In this document: positions 32,385 through 41,110 of the stretch, in pieces | Layout of the letters: every line of letters starts with the position of its first letter | Position numbering within the stretch: position 1 is the stretch's first letter | NCBI GenBank assembly: GCA_016719055.1 | Contig: JADKAW010000007.1 | Location: 62,001-126,000, forward strand | Direction: 5' to 3' | Length of the DNA: 64,000 nt | Origin: Candidatus Rhodoferax mariagerensis | Lineage (GTDB): Bacteria > Pseudomonadota > Gammaproteobacteria > Burkholderiales > Burkholderiaceae_C | Notes under the pieces: model-generated | What the model was told of the DNA's origin: nothing | Databases searched by the model: none | What the model saw: only the letters and a program-made list of their open reading frames with translations | Made by a program: the position numbers and the translations under genes

Positions 32385-32873
32385 ATGAAAATCAAGAGCC
32401 AAAAAGACTTGTTTTCAGGCCTGTTGTTCATGTTGACTGGCGGGGGATTTGCCTGGAGCGCCACCAGCTATCGGATTGGCACCAGTGCCAGCATGGGGCC
32501 AGGTTTTTTTCCGCTGATGCTGGGTGGTTTGCTGGTGTTGCTGGGCCTGCTGGTGGTCTTGCGCGCGTTGGCCATGGGCAACGAGGGGGGAGACAAAGTG
32601 AGTGCCTGGGCCTGGAAGCCGCTGTTTTTTGTCATTGTCGCCAACCTGCTGTTTGGGGTGCTCCTGAGCGGGCTACCTAGTTTTAAGGTTCCCGCAATGG
32701 GGTTGGTCGTGGCCATTTTTGGACTGACTCTGGTCGCCGGTATGGCTGGGGAGCAGTTCAAGCTCAAGGATAGCCTGCTGCTGGCCAGTGTGTTGGCGCT
32801 AGTCAGTTACCTGACCTTTATTGGTGTGCTCAAGCTGCAGTTTCAGGCCTGGCCTGCGTTTATTACCGGCTAA
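32385..32873 (+). CDS. tctB: Tripartite tricarboxylate transporter, TctB subunit
   Basis: A 162-residue inner-membrane protein with four helices. It fits TctB: initial DLFSGLLFMLTGGGFAW, GTSASMGPGFFPLMLGGLL (the conserved glycine-proline box), then a polar loop and two C-terminal helices. TctB is the small membrane subunit of the TctABC tripartite transporters. ATG 32385 is chosen because it starts the family pattern. tctA follows by 11 bp. No tctC (periplasmic binding protein) gene is in the window. Confidence 0.9.
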   Translation: MKIKSQKDLFSGLLFMLTGGGFAWSATSYRIGTSASMGPGFFPLMLGGLLVLLGLLVVLRALAMGNEGGDKVSAWAWKPLFFVIVANLLFGVLLSGLPSFKVPAMGLVVAIFGLTLVAGMAGEQFKLKDSLLLASVLALVSYLTFIGVLKLQFQAWPAFITG

Positions 32874-32884
32874 GGAGCACTCAC

Positions 32885-34396
32885 ATGGACTTGATTGCCA
32901 ATTTGTCGATGGGTTTTGCAGTGGCTGCCACGCCCATTAACCTGTTGTATGCCTTTGCCGGCTGCTTGCTGGGAACCCTGATCGGCGTCTTGCCCGGCAT
33001 TGGGCCGGTGGCCACTATCGCCATGCTGCTGCCCGCCACCTACGCCTTGCCGCCGGTGTCGGCATTGATCATGCTGGCGGGCATTTATTACGGGGCGCAA
33101 TATGGCGGATCCACCACCGCCATTTTGGTGAATTTGCCGGGCGAAGCCTCGTCAGTGGTGACTGTGATTGACGGTCACCAGATGGCGCGCAAAGGCCGGG
33201 CCGGGCCGGCATTGGCAGCGGCAGGCCTGGGTTCGTTTTTTGCGGGCAGCGTGGGCACCCTGATTCTGGCGGCTTTTGCAGCGCCGTTGACCGAGGTGGC
33301 CTTCAAGTTTGGCCCGGCCGAGTATTTTTCATTGATGGTGCTGGGGCTGATTGGCGCGGTGGTACTGGCGTCAGGCTCGCTGATCAAGGCCGTGGCCATG
33401 ATTGTGCTGGGGCTACTGCTGGGTTTGGTGGGCACCGATGTGAACTCGGGGGTGGCGCGTTTTGCGTTTGATATCCCGGAGCTGTCTGACGGCATCGGCT
33501 TCATCGTGATTGCCATGGGGGTGTTTGGGTATGGCGAGATCATCGCCAATTTGTCAGTCAAAGAGGAACACCGCGAGGTTTTCACCGGCAAGGTCAAAGG
33601 ACTGATGCCGACCCGCGAAGATTTCAAACGTTTGGTGCCTGCCGTGCTGCGCGGCACCAGCATTGGCTCGGTACTGGGCATTTTGCCCGGCGGTGGTGCG
33701 CTGCTGGCAGCTTTTGCGGCCTACAGTATCGAGAAAAAAACCAGGTTGCAGCCCGGTGAGGTGCCCTTTGGTCAAGGCAACATCCGGGGGGTGGCTGCGC
33801 CCGAGTCAGCCAACAATGCCGGTGCCCAGACCTCGTTCATTCCGCTGCTCACGCTGGGCATTCCACCCAATGCGGTAATGGCGCTGATGGTCGGGGCCAT
33901 GACCATCCACAACATTCAGCCTGGCCCGCAGGTGATGACCAGCAACCCAGAGCTGTTCTGGGGGTTGATTGCGTCGATGTGGATTGGCAATGCCATGCTG
34001 GTGGTGCTGAACTTGCCGCTGATTGGCATCTGGATCAAGCTGCTGACGGTGCCCTACCGCTGGCTGTTCCCGGCCATCGTGCTGTTTTGCGCAATTGGGG
34101 TGTACAGCACCAACAACAACACCTTTGACATCTGGATGGTGGGCCTGTTTGGGGTGATTGGATACGTGTTCATCAAGCTGGGCATGGAACCGGCACCGCT
34201 GTTGCTGGGGTTTATTCTGGGACCGATGATGGAAGAAAACCTGCGCCGTGCGTTGTTGCTGTCACGGGGTAACTGGAGTGTGCTGGTGACTCGACCGCTG
34301 TCGGCTGGGTTATTGATCGCCGCAGCCATTTTGCTGCTGGTGGTGCTGTTGCCGTCCATCAAACGTCAGCGCGAGGAGGCCTTTGTTGAAGAATGA
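32885..34396 (+). CDS. tctA: Tripartite tricarboxylate transporter, TctA subunit
   Basis: A 503-residue polytopic protein with about 12 helices. Landmarks: GCLLGTLIGVLPGIGPVATI, YYGAQYGGSTTAILVNLPGE, and the second half repeat GILPGGGALLAAFAAYSIEK, APESANNAGAQTSFIPLLTLG and MVGAMTIHNIQPGP. It is the large, transport-forming subunit. It follows tctB by 11 bp. Without a neighbouring tctC, a binding protein encoded elsewhere in the genome must supply the substrate, as is common in this group. Confidence 0.95.
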   Translation: MDLIANLSMGFAVAATPINLLYAFAGCLLGTLIGVLPGIGPVATIAMLLPATYALPPVSALIMLAGIYYGAQYGGSTTAILVNLPGEASSVVTVIDGHQMARKGRAGPALAAAGLGSFFAGSVGTLILAAFAAPLTEVAFKFGPAEYFSLMVLGLIGAVVLASGSLIKAVAMIVLGLLLGLVGTDVNSGVARFAFDIPELSDGIGFIVIAMGVFGYGEIIANLSVKEEHREVFTGKVKGLMPTREDFKRLVPAVLRGTSIGSVLGILPGGGALLAAFAAYSIEKKTRLQPGEVPFGQGNIRGVAAPESANNAGAQTSFIPLLTLGIPPNAVMALMVGAMTIHNIQPGPQVMTSNPELFWGLIASMWIGNAMLVVLNLPLIGIWIKLLTVPYRWLFPAIVLFCAIGVYSTNNNTFDIWMVGLFGVIGYVFIKLGMEPAPLLLGFILGPMMEENLRRALLLSRGNWSVLVTRPLSAGLLIAAAILLLVVLLPSIKRQREEAFVEE

Positions 34397-34437
34397 TGCT
34401 GGCCCTGACACGGTGCCAAGCTTATACGTAAAAGCGG

Positions 34438-34470
34438 CTTCTGGCCCATATGAATAAAGCGCGAGAAGCT
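34438..34470 (-). repeat. 33-bp dispersed repeat, copy 2 (spans an EamA start codon)
   Basis: On the minus strand the 33 bases run AGCTTCTCGCGC, then 9 bases, then TATGGGCCAGAAG. It covers the ATG at 34450 and the first seven codons of the EamA gene. Confidence 0.5.
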
Positions 34471-35358
34471 CCTAAAAATATAGCGTTTGGATTGGTTCTG
34501 GCAACCCTGGGTGCGATCGCGTTCAGCGGCAAGGCGATCATTGTCAAGCTGGCCTATCGGCACGGTGTTGACGCGGTCACGCTGATCATGTATCGCATGT
34601 TGTTTGCCCTGCCGATTTTTGCCGTGATGGCATGGTGGGCCAGCCGGGGCAAGCCAGCGCTGACGCACCACGATGTCCTGGGGGTGCTGGGGCTGGGTTT
34701 TACCGGTTACTACCTGGCCAGCTTTCTGGACTTTGCCGGCCTGGCCTATATCAGTGCCTCGCTTGAGCGGCTGATTCTGTATTTGAACCCAACCCTGGTG
34801 TTGCTACTCGGCCTGGTGCTCTACAAACGGCATATATCACGCCGTCAGGCCTTGGGCATGGCCCTCAGCTACGCGGGTGTGCTGTTCGTTTTTGGTCATG
34901 AGATCAAGCTTGAAGGCGCAGATGCTGCACTGGGTGCCGTGCTGGTCTTTTCAAGTGCCGTAAGTTATGCCATTTACCTCAGCTTCAGCGGTGAGCTGGT
35001 CAAGCGGCTGGGCTCGCTGCGGCTGGTGGGGCTGGCCACCACGGTGGCCTGTGTCTTGTGTATTGGCCAGTTTGTGGTGCTGCGCCCGCTCAGTGCTGCC
35101 GTGGTGGCGCAGGAAGTGATCTGGCTGTCGGTGTTGAATGCAACCCTTTGCACCGCCGTGCCGGTGTTGATGGTGATGATGGCGATTGAGCGCATTGGTG
35201 CTGGACTGGCGGCACAGGCCGGCATGGTGGGGCCGATGTCCACCATCCTGATGGGTGTGTTGATCCTGAGGGAACCGATGACTGTCTGGGTGGCTGTCGG
35301 CACGTTGCTGGTGCTCGCCGGCATTTTTGTCTTCACATCGGCTGGCCGCCGCCACTGA
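34450..35358 (+). CDS. EamA/DMT-superfamily transporter
   Basis: A 302-residue inner-membrane protein with ten helices in two EamA repeats (about 15-145 and 160-300). It begins MNKAREAPKNIAFGLVLATL, and the second repeat ends PMTVWVAVGTLLVLAGIFVF. Such transporters export small metabolites; substrate unknown. The start codon and first seven residues come from a 33-bp repeat, so the N-terminus may have been extended or replaced by repeat insertion. The start cannot easily be moved downstream without cutting into the first helix. Separated from tctA by 53 bp. Confidence 0.88.
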   Translation: MNKAREAPKNIAFGLVLATLGAIAFSGKAIIVKLAYRHGVDAVTLIMYRMLFALPIFAVMAWWASRGKPALTHHDVLGVLGLGFTGYYLASFLDFAGLAYISASLERLILYLNPTLVLLLGLVLYKRHISRRQALGMALSYAGVLFVFGHEIKLEGADAALGAVLVFSSAVSYAIYLSFSGELVKRLGSLRLVGLATTVACVLCIGQFVVLRPLSAAVVAQEVIWLSVLNATLCTAVPVLMVMMAIERIGAGLAAQAGMVGPMSTILMGVLILREPMTVWVAVGTLLVLAGIFVFTSAGRRH

Positions 35359-35382
35359 CAAACCACGAAAAAAAGCGGCAGT

Positions 35383-35409
35383 TTGTCGATCTGGACCAGA
35401 ATCTATAAT
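35383..35409 (+). promoter_or_regulatory. Possible promoter of the cyclase-FHA gene
   Basis: TTGTCG at 35383 and TATAAT at 35404 are separated by 15 bp, 30 bp upstream of ATG 35439. The -10 is perfect, the spacing short. Nothing else explains how this gene is expressed after the EamA stop. Confidence 0.4.
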
Positions 35410-35438
35410 TTAAGCTTAATCGTTCGGAAGTATCTTCA

Positions 35439-36335
35439 ATGAAGACGACGGGTCATTCGGTCGCGGTTTTGTTTGCTGACGTTGCCGGCAGTACCCGGCT
35501 CTACGAAATCTTTGGCGACACCAAGGCCAAGCTGTTGGTGGATGAATGCCTTGACGCCATGCGCGGAGTGGTCGCCAGCCATGGGGGTTATGTCGTCAAG
35601 ACAATAGGCGACGAGATCATGTGTGTGATGCCGGGTGCCGAAATGGGTTGGAAAACCGCGGTGGACATTCAACTCAAGATTTCTGACTTGCCAGAGGTTG
35701 AAGGCCACCAGCGCGCGGTTCGGGTTGGTTTTCATGCTGGATTTGTGATCAAGACCAACAACGACGTGTTTGGTGACACCGTCAATGTTGCTGCCCGCAT
35801 GACCGGTCTGGCCAAAGGTGGGCAGATCATGACGACCATGGGCACCGTGCTGCTGCTGCCAAAATTGTTGCGCAGTTCAACCCGCAAAATCGCTGCCTTG
35901 TCCATCAAGGGCAAAAGCAAAGATGTGCAAGTTTGTGAAGTGATATGGCAGACCAACGATGAACTGACAATGCGCCTTCCGTCGCGTATTTTTTTTCCAC
36001 GGCATGTTCAGCTCAATCTTTCGTATGGTGACGATGCCTGCCAGATGGGCCTGGAATGCCCACGCATTGAACTCGGGCGCGATGCTGCGTGTCGTTTTGT
36101 GGTGGGTAACAAGATGGCGTCGCGTCAGCACGCCATCATCGAATTGCGGCAGGAAAAGTACTTTCTGACCGACCAAAGTACCAATGGCACCTATGTGCTG
36201 ATTGACGGTGAAGCCCAATTTGCACTGCGGCGTGAGGAGATCATGCTGCAGGGCACCGGTAGCATCTCCATTGGTCGCGGGTTTGACGAAGCGCTTGACG
36301 ATGTCATTCGCTTTGAGCTGGTGGAGTCAAGCTGA
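35439..36335 (+). CDS. Class III nucleotide cyclase with C-terminal FHA domain
   Basis: A 298-residue soluble protein. The cyclase domain (about 5-165) has metal Asp14 in FADVAGSTRL, Asp58 in KTIGDEIM, and Asn116/Arg120 in TVNVAARM, so catalysis looks possible. The FHA domain (about 205-285) has IELGRD, MASRQHAIIELRQ, and TDQSTNGTYV, the phosphothreonine-recognition loops. It should make cAMP or cGMP, with activity or location set by binding a phosphorylated partner. A PP2C phosphatase is encoded 19 kb away but not linked. Alone on its strand, with a possible promoter upstream. Confidence 0.93.
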   Translation: MKTTGHSVAVLFADVAGSTRLYEIFGDTKAKLLVDECLDAMRGVVASHGGYVVKTIGDEIMCVMPGAEMGWKTAVDIQLKISDLPEVEGHQRAVRVGFHAGFVIKTNNDVFGDTVNVAARMTGLAKGGQIMTTMGTVLLLPKLLRSSTRKIAALSIKGKSKDVQVCEVIWQTNDELTMRLPSRIFFPRHVQLNLSYGDDACQMGLECPRIELGRDAACRFVVGNKMASRQHAIIELRQEKYFLTDQSTNGTYVLIDGEAQFALRREEIMLQGTGSISIGRGFDEALDDVIRFELVESS

Positions 36336-36401
36336 GTCCTGGCGTGCGTGCAGAGACCCGCAAAATAAAGCTAACAGGCAGCTGCCAGCCGCTTTGCCTG
36401 A

Positions 36402-37307
36402 TCAGCGCCGCGACGAAACCACAATGCCGCCCACAATCAGCATGAAAGCCAGGGCGTGGTACAGATGCGGCAGCTCACCCAGAAACAGACCCGACAGCAC
36501 TGCGGTGAACAGCGGTGTCAGGTTGGCAAAAAAGCCCGCCACGGACGGCCCGGCGCGTGACACTCCGGCCCCCCAGGCGCGGTAAGCCAGCACCGCCGGA
36601 CCCACCGCGATAAACAGCAGTGCCGCGACCATCGACCAGCTTGGTGTGAAATGCCCCAGGCCCAGCGCCCATTCACCACCGGCAAACAGACCTGACCAGA
36701 CCAGCCCCAGTGCCACCTGCGCCAGTAAAAATGCCGACCAGTCGCGCCTGATCTCCGCCGGCTCGGTGGTCGGGTGGGCCAGCATCCAGCTGTAGTATGC
36801 CCACGCCGCAGAGGCCAGCAAAATATACAGATCACCGGCCACCAACCGCACTTGCAACAGTACTTCGAGTTGCCCACGGCTTAGCACCAGCATCACCCCG
36901 CTGATGGACAGGGCGGCACCCAGCCACTGGCGCCTGGAGATGCGGTTGCCAAAAAATACCCGCCCAATCAGCAGCATCCACACCGGCGTGATCGACCCCA
37001 CCAGCGTCACATTGATTGGTGTTGAAGTTTTAAGTGCCAGATAGAGCAGGGCGTTGTAGCCGCCAATGCTGAGCAGCGACAGGCCCATAAAACGCCTCCA
37101 GCTTGGCCACAGCTTGCTGCCTGGGCGCAGCACCGGTGCCGCCAGTGGCAGCAACACGGCAAATGCCAGGCACCAGCGCATCAGGTTCAGGGTCATGGGC
37201 GACACCGACGGTGCAATCAGCCGGCCCACCACCGCATTACCAGCCCACAACATGGGTGCCAGCGTCAACAGCAGTGCTGTGCTCAGAGAGATGTGGGGGT
37301 GCTTCAT
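36402..37307 (-). CDS. EamA/DMT-superfamily transporter
   Basis: A 301-residue inner-membrane protein with ten helices in two EamA repeats. It starts MKHPHISLSTALLLTLAPML, with WAGNAVVGRL as the first family motif, and contains ISRRQWLGAALSISGVML and a second-half PSVAGFFANLTPLFTAVLSG. Family members export amino acids, purines or other metabolites. Start 37307 is preferred over 37370 because it puts the first helix in the usual place. It faces the cyclase gene (convergent) and is divergent from the quinone oxidoreductase gene, 130 bp away. Confidence 0.88.
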   Translation of the reverse strand: MKHPHISLSTALLLTLAPMLWAGNAVVGRLIAPSVSPMTLNLMRWCLAFAVLLPLAAPVLRPGSKLWPSWRRFMGLSLLSIGGYNALLYLALKTSTPINVTLVGSITPVWMLLIGRVFFGNRISRRQWLGAALSISGVMLVLSRGQLEVLLQVRLVAGDLYILLASAAWAYYSWMLAHPTTEPAEIRRDWSAFLLAQVALGLVWSGLFAGGEWALGLGHFTPSWSMVAALLFIAVGPAVLAYRAWGAGVSRAGPSVAGFFANLTPLFTAVLSGLFLGELPHLYHALAFMLIVGGIVVSSRR

Positions 37308-37437
37308 GCGTGTGGAGTGGAGGCTTGCCGTGCCATCTGGCGTGCAAAGAGTGGCTGCAATGGCCTGCATTTTGGCAGCAAAACGTCATCAGCTTTTCGT
37401 GGCAACATCGCGTAATCATTCAACCAGGAGATCAAAC

Positions 37438-38433
37438 ATGAACTTACAGGTATCACGCGCCGTTTGTATTGAGCAGCACGGTGGCCCCGAGCAGCTCAAA
37501 CAGGTCGCGGTGCAGGTCGGCGATCCGGGTCCGGGAGAGGTTCGCATTCGGCACAAGGCGGTGGGTTTGAACTTTATTGACGTGTACCAACGCAGCGGCT
37601 TGTATCCGATGTCCATGCCGGTTCAGCTTGGCATGGAGGCCGCTGGTGTGGTGGAAGCGGTGGGTGCCGGCGTGACCCATCTGGCTGTGGACAACCGCGT
37701 GGCCTATGCCAGCCAACCACCTGGCAGCTATTGCGATTTCCGGGTGATGCCGGCCAAAAACGTGTGCCGCCTGCCCGATGACATCTCGTTTGAGACCGGC
37801 GCGGCCATGATGCTCAAGGGGTTGACGGCCCAGTACCTGCTCAAGCGCACGCAGCCTCAAGGTGGCTTGAACCCGGGCGATTTTGTGCTGTTTCATGCGG
37901 CAGCGGGTGGCGTGGGCCTGATCGCCTGCCAGTGGGCCCGGGCCATGGGCCTGCAACTGATCGGCACGGCAGGGTCGGATGCCAAATGTGCCCTGGCCAA
38001 AGACAATGGTGCGGCCTACGCCATCAACTACAGCAGTGAAGATTTTCTGGCACGCGTCAAGGATATCACCGGCGGCAAAGGCGTCAAGGTGGTGTACGAC
38101 TCGGTGGGTAAAGACACCTGGGACAAGTCGCTGGACTGCCTGAGTCCGTTTGGCCTGATGGCCAGCTTTGGCAATGCTTCAGGACCGGTGGCACCGTTTG
38201 CGCCAGGCATCCTGGGCGCCAAGGGGTCGCTGTATGTGACGCGCCAGACGCTGTTTACCCACATGGCCACGCGAGAAAGCACACAAGCCATGGCCGATGA
38301 GCTGTTTGCGGTAGTTGCGAGTGGGCAGGTCAAAATTCATGTGGCACAGCATTACCGCCTTGAAGACGTGCAGCAGGCGCATCGTGACCTGGAGGCGCGC
38401 AAGACCACCGGTTGCACCGTGCTGACGTTGTAG
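37438..38433 (+). CDS. Quinone oxidoreductase (zeta-crystallin type)
   Basis: A 331-residue NADPH-dependent oxidoreductase of the medium-chain dehydrogenase family without zinc-binding cysteines. Landmarks: AVGLNFIDVYQRSGLYP, GMEAAGVVEAVGAGVT, the Rossmann motif HAAAGGVGLIACQWARAMG, and INYSSEDFLARVKDITGGKG. It reduces quinones with NADPH in one-electron or two-electron fashion. ATG 37438 with CCAGGAG upstream is clear; the frame also extends 372 bases upstream, but without a start signal. Confidence 0.93.
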   Translation: MNLQVSRAVCIEQHGGPEQLKQVAVQVGDPGPGEVRIRHKAVGLNFIDVYQRSGLYPMSMPVQLGMEAAGVVEAVGAGVTHLAVDNRVAYASQPPGSYCDFRVMPAKNVCRLPDDISFETGAAMMLKGLTAQYLLKRTQPQGGLNPGDFVLFHAAAGGVGLIACQWARAMGLQLIGTAGSDAKCALAKDNGAAYAINYSSEDFLARVKDITGGKGVKVVYDSVGKDTWDKSLDCLSPFGLMASFGNASGPVAPFAPGILGAKGSLYVTRQTLFTHMATRESTQAMADELFAVVASGQVKIHVAQHYRLEDVQQAHRDLEARKTTGCTVLTL

Positions 38434-38446
38434 TTGGCGGGTGGGA

Positions 38447-38863
38447 TCAGGTGTCGATCGACGCACTCCAACGCTCGTTCCAGTGGCCTGTGCGCAGTTT
38501 TTCGGTGTCGCGCCGATCACGCTTGGTCGGGCGGCCCTGGGCCAGGGCCAGTGCTGGCTCGGGGGCCAGACGGCGTTGCTCGGCAGCTTGTTGGCGCAGA
38601 TGCAGAGATTCGTCGGTTTCGCGAAACAGCAGCGCGGCCACCGGTGCCGGGCCACGTTTGTCACTGATGGCCAACACGCTGACCGTGCGACTGACGGACC
38701 CGCTGCGCACTTGCAACATGTCACCGGGCTTGACCTCACGGGCCGGCTTGACGGGCAGACCATTGATCAGCACGCGGCCTTTGTCGATCTCGTCGCAGGC
38801 CAGACTACGAGTCTTGTAAAAGCGGGCGGCCCACAGCCATTTGTCAATGCGCAGCTTGTCCAT
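38447..38863 (-). CDS. hslR: Heat-shock protein Hsp15, S4 domain
   Basis: A 138-residue protein with an S4 RNA-binding domain at the start (LRIDKWLWAARFYKTRSLA ... GRVLINGLPVKPAREVKPGD) and a basic C-terminal helix rich in Arg/Lys. Hsp15 binds 50S subunits carrying nascent chains after heat shock. Length normal. The gene is 7 bp downstream of glutathione peroxidase on the same strand and probably shares its transcript. Confidence 0.92.
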   Translation of the reverse strand: MDKLRIDKWLWAARFYKTRSLACDEIDKGRVLINGLPVKPAREVKPGDMLQVRSGSVSRTVSVLAISDKRGPAPVAALLFRETDESLHLRQQAAEQRRLAPEPALALAQGRPTKRDRRDTEKLRTGHWNERWSASIDT

Positions 38864-38870
38864 GGGGTGT

Positions 38871-39470
38871 TTACAGCAGTTTTTCGATGGCTGCGACCAG
38901 GCTTTTGCTATCGGGCCCGGTCATGCTGCTGTAGCTCGCTGTCACCTTTCCTGAACGGTCAATCAGGTATTTGTAAAAATTCCATTTGGGGCTGGTGCCA
39001 GACTCTTTGACCAGCTGGGTGTACAGGGCGTTGCGTTCAGGCCCCACCACCACGGTTTTGGCAAACATCGGGAACTTGACGGCATAGGTATTGAAGCAAA
39101 AATCTGCGATTTCCTTGTTGGTGCCCGGTTCCTGTTTGCCAAAATCATTGGTTGGAAACCCCAGCACCACCAGTCCTTTGGCCTGGTATTTGGCGTAAAG
39201 TGCTTCCAGGCCCTCGTACTGGCCGGTAAAACCGCAGAAACTGGCGGTGTTGACCACCAGCACCACCTTGCCGGCGTATTGGCACAGGTTTTGTGGTGCT
39301 TCGTCTTGCAGCCGGTTAAAGCGGTGGTTCAGGATGGCCGGGCAAGCGGCTGCAGAGCCCGCGGGCACCGCCTTGGCCGGCAGGCTGCTTTGCGCCACGA
39401 CTCCCGGGGGCAATGTCGCCAGACTGCCGAACAACAGGCCATTCATCAGGGAAACTGCAAACACGCGCAT
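38871..39470 (-). CDS. Glutathione peroxidase, exported
   Basis: A 199-residue thiol peroxidase with an N-terminal signal peptide (about 1-27), hence probably periplasmic. The peroxidatic Cys79 lies in VVNTASFCGFTGQY; Gln113 (GKQEPG) and Trp163 (PKWNFYKY) complete the catalytic triad. FPTN replaces the more usual FPCN. Cys125 in IADFCFNTY is placed where the resolving Cys of thioredoxin-dependent members is. It is followed by hslR 7 bp downstream. Confidence 0.92.
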   Translation of the reverse strand: MRVFAVSLMNGLLFGSLATLPPGVVAQSSLPAKAVPAGSAAACPAILNHRFNRLQDEAPQNLCQYAGKVVLVVNTASFCGFTGQYEGLEALYAKYQAKGLVVLGFPTNDFGKQEPGTNKEIADFCFNTYAVKFPMFAKTVVVGPERNALYTQLVKESGTSPKWNFYKYLIDRSGKVTASYSSMTGPDSKSLVAAIEKLL

Positions 39471-39658
39471 GGTGGGGCCTCTGTAGTGAAGTCAGGTCAG
39501 TTTATCTGCTGGACGGCACTCCAGCGGGGGTATGGGTTTAGGGGTGCCTGAGCTCATGGGTAATAAGTCAGCCGCAAGGCAGCATCAATTCTTTCAATTC
39601 CCGCGGTGGCATTTTCAGAAACTGGCTTGCAAGGCGACTTGGAGTGCTCTATTTATCG

Positions 39659-39691
39659 TAGCTATCTGCGCAATCAGAATAAGGGCTGGAG
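39659..39691 (+). repeat. 33-bp dispersed repeat, copy 3
   Basis: Plus strand TAGCTATCTGCGC, 8 variable bases, then TAAGGGCTGGAG; 33 bases in all. Lies between the glutathione peroxidase start and the end of the methyltransferase gene. Confidence 0.55.
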
Positions 39692-39708
39692 CTCATTTTT
39701 ATGCAGAT

Positions 39709-40971
39709 TTACGGTTGGCCATTTTCATTGGGGAAGGGCTCAGCCGAGATGCCCAGTCGCCACAGCGATGTAACTTCTTTGGCGCGCGCCAGGTGCAGAG
39801 CATCGTTGGCGTCGCTGGCTTTGGCGTGGATGGGCCGGGTGTCGATACGGCTCACCACCCGCAGGCCGCTTTGGGCAAACAGCGCCAGCAGGTCGTCGCG
39901 GCTGCGCAGGCCCAGATGTTCGGCCAGGTCGGACAAAATCAACCAGCCTTCACCTTTGGGCTCCAGGTGGGCACGCAAGCCCTGCACAAAACCTTTGAGC
40001 ATGTGCCCGCCCTCGTCGTACACCGCGCGTTCCAGCGCAGAGCCGGGACGTGCCGGCAACCAGGGCGGGTTGCAGACAATCAAAGAGGCCCGCCCAGGCG
40101 GAAACAGGTCTGCCTGCAGCACATCGACCTGCTGCTCCAGCCCCAATTGCGCTATATTGGCGCTGGCACAGGCCAGCGCCCGTGCATCGGTGTCGGTGGC
40201 AATGATGTGCCCAACACCCCGGCGCGCCAGTACCGCAGCGAGCACACCGGTACCGGTGCCGATATCAAACGCCGTGATGCCGTCCTGGCCCTTGGGCGGC
40301 TTGGGCAGGTGGGCACTGGCAACCAGTGGGATGTATTCGCCTCGCACGGGCGAAAAAACACCGTAGTGCGGAAAAATGCGGTTGTGGGGCGCAGCGCCCA
40401 GCGCCGCAATTTCAAGGCCCACCCGGCGCCACTCATGCGCACTGGTGATGCCCAGCAGTTCACGCAATGAGGCCACAGAAGTGCCAGCGTCGGGGTGCTC
40501 CGGTGGCTCGTCAGCGGTACCCCAGGCCTGGGCACAGGCGGCCCTGACATCAGGCGCACGCCGCAGCGGCACGCCGTAGTCGGCATCAAAGCCAATCAGC
40601 AGCATACCCAGCAGGCGTGCACGCTGGCTTTGCGCCAGGCGGTGCCGGTTGAAAGCCTCGGTCATCGGGATCGGTGTCTCGGCCGGTTTGCGCTTGCGTT
40701 TGGGGACCTGGTCAATTCGCCGGGCCAGCGCTTGCAGCAACTGGCGCGCATTCTGAAAATCGCCGCGCCACAGCAGGGCGGTGCCTTCACAAGCCAATTT
40801 ATAGGCGGCATCTGCGGTCATGGTGTCATCCGCCAGAACGACCCGCTTGGGTGGTGCCACACCGCGTTCTGAGCGCCAGCGGGCAACGCAGGCCTGGCCG
40901 GCTTCCTGCCAGTGGATGCAGGCAGGTGCGCTTGCAGGCGCAGTAGGTGAGACGGCAGGGGTAGAGGTCAT
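39709..40971 (-). CDS. Class I SAM-dependent methyltransferase (PrmC/RlmG-like fold)
   Basis: A 420-residue protein. The N-terminal half (1-200) is a helical region of unknown role. The catalytic half has the SAM motif FDIGTGTGVLAAVLARRG (about 238), ATDTDARALACASAN as the acidic strand, and the NPPW motif (about 305) used by N-methyltransferases acting on exocyclic amino groups of bases or on glutamine. Substrate may be ribosomal RNA or a release factor. It stops 18 bases after the 33-bp repeat. The 39471-39708 gap holds nothing else that I can name. Confidence 0.85.
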   Translation of the reverse strand: MTSTPAVSPTAPASAPACIHWQEAGQACVARWRSERGVAPPKRVVLADDTMTADAAYKLACEGTALLWRGDFQNARQLLQALARRIDQVPKRKRKPAETPIPMTEAFNRHRLAQSQRARLLGMLLIGFDADYGVPLRRAPDVRAACAQAWGTADEPPEHPDAGTSVASLRELLGITSAHEWRRVGLEIAALGAAPHNRIFPHYGVFSPVRGEYIPLVASAHLPKPPKGQDGITAFDIGTGTGVLAAVLARRGVGHIIATDTDARALACASANIAQLGLEQQVDVLQADLFPPGRASLIVCNPPWLPARPGSALERAVYDEGGHMLKGFVQGLRAHLEPKGEGWLILSDLAEHLGLRSRDDLLALFAQSGLRVVSRIDTRPIHAKASDANDALHLARAKEVTSLWRLGISAEPFPNENGQP

Positions 40972-41110
40972 GGCGGTGGCGGCAATCGTGTCAGGAACAG
41001 GGTTGTAACAGATCGCCCCCAGACCTGCTGCGCCACCCGCTTGAAAACGATGGCTGTCCTGCGGTCTAATAATGTCTCTGAAGCTTTACCCCTATTTTTG
41101 AAAGTCTGCC

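Noticed and set aside
38871..39470. Loss of a catalytic residue in glutathione peroxidase (FPTN for FPCN)
   Set aside because: That Cys is not part of the catalytic triad; Cys79, Gln113 and Trp163 are all present and a resolving-type Cys125 remains.
39532..40470. A 312-residue plus-strand frame across the methyltransferase gene
   Set aside because: The minus strand carries clear SAM and NPPW motifs; the plus frame has none.
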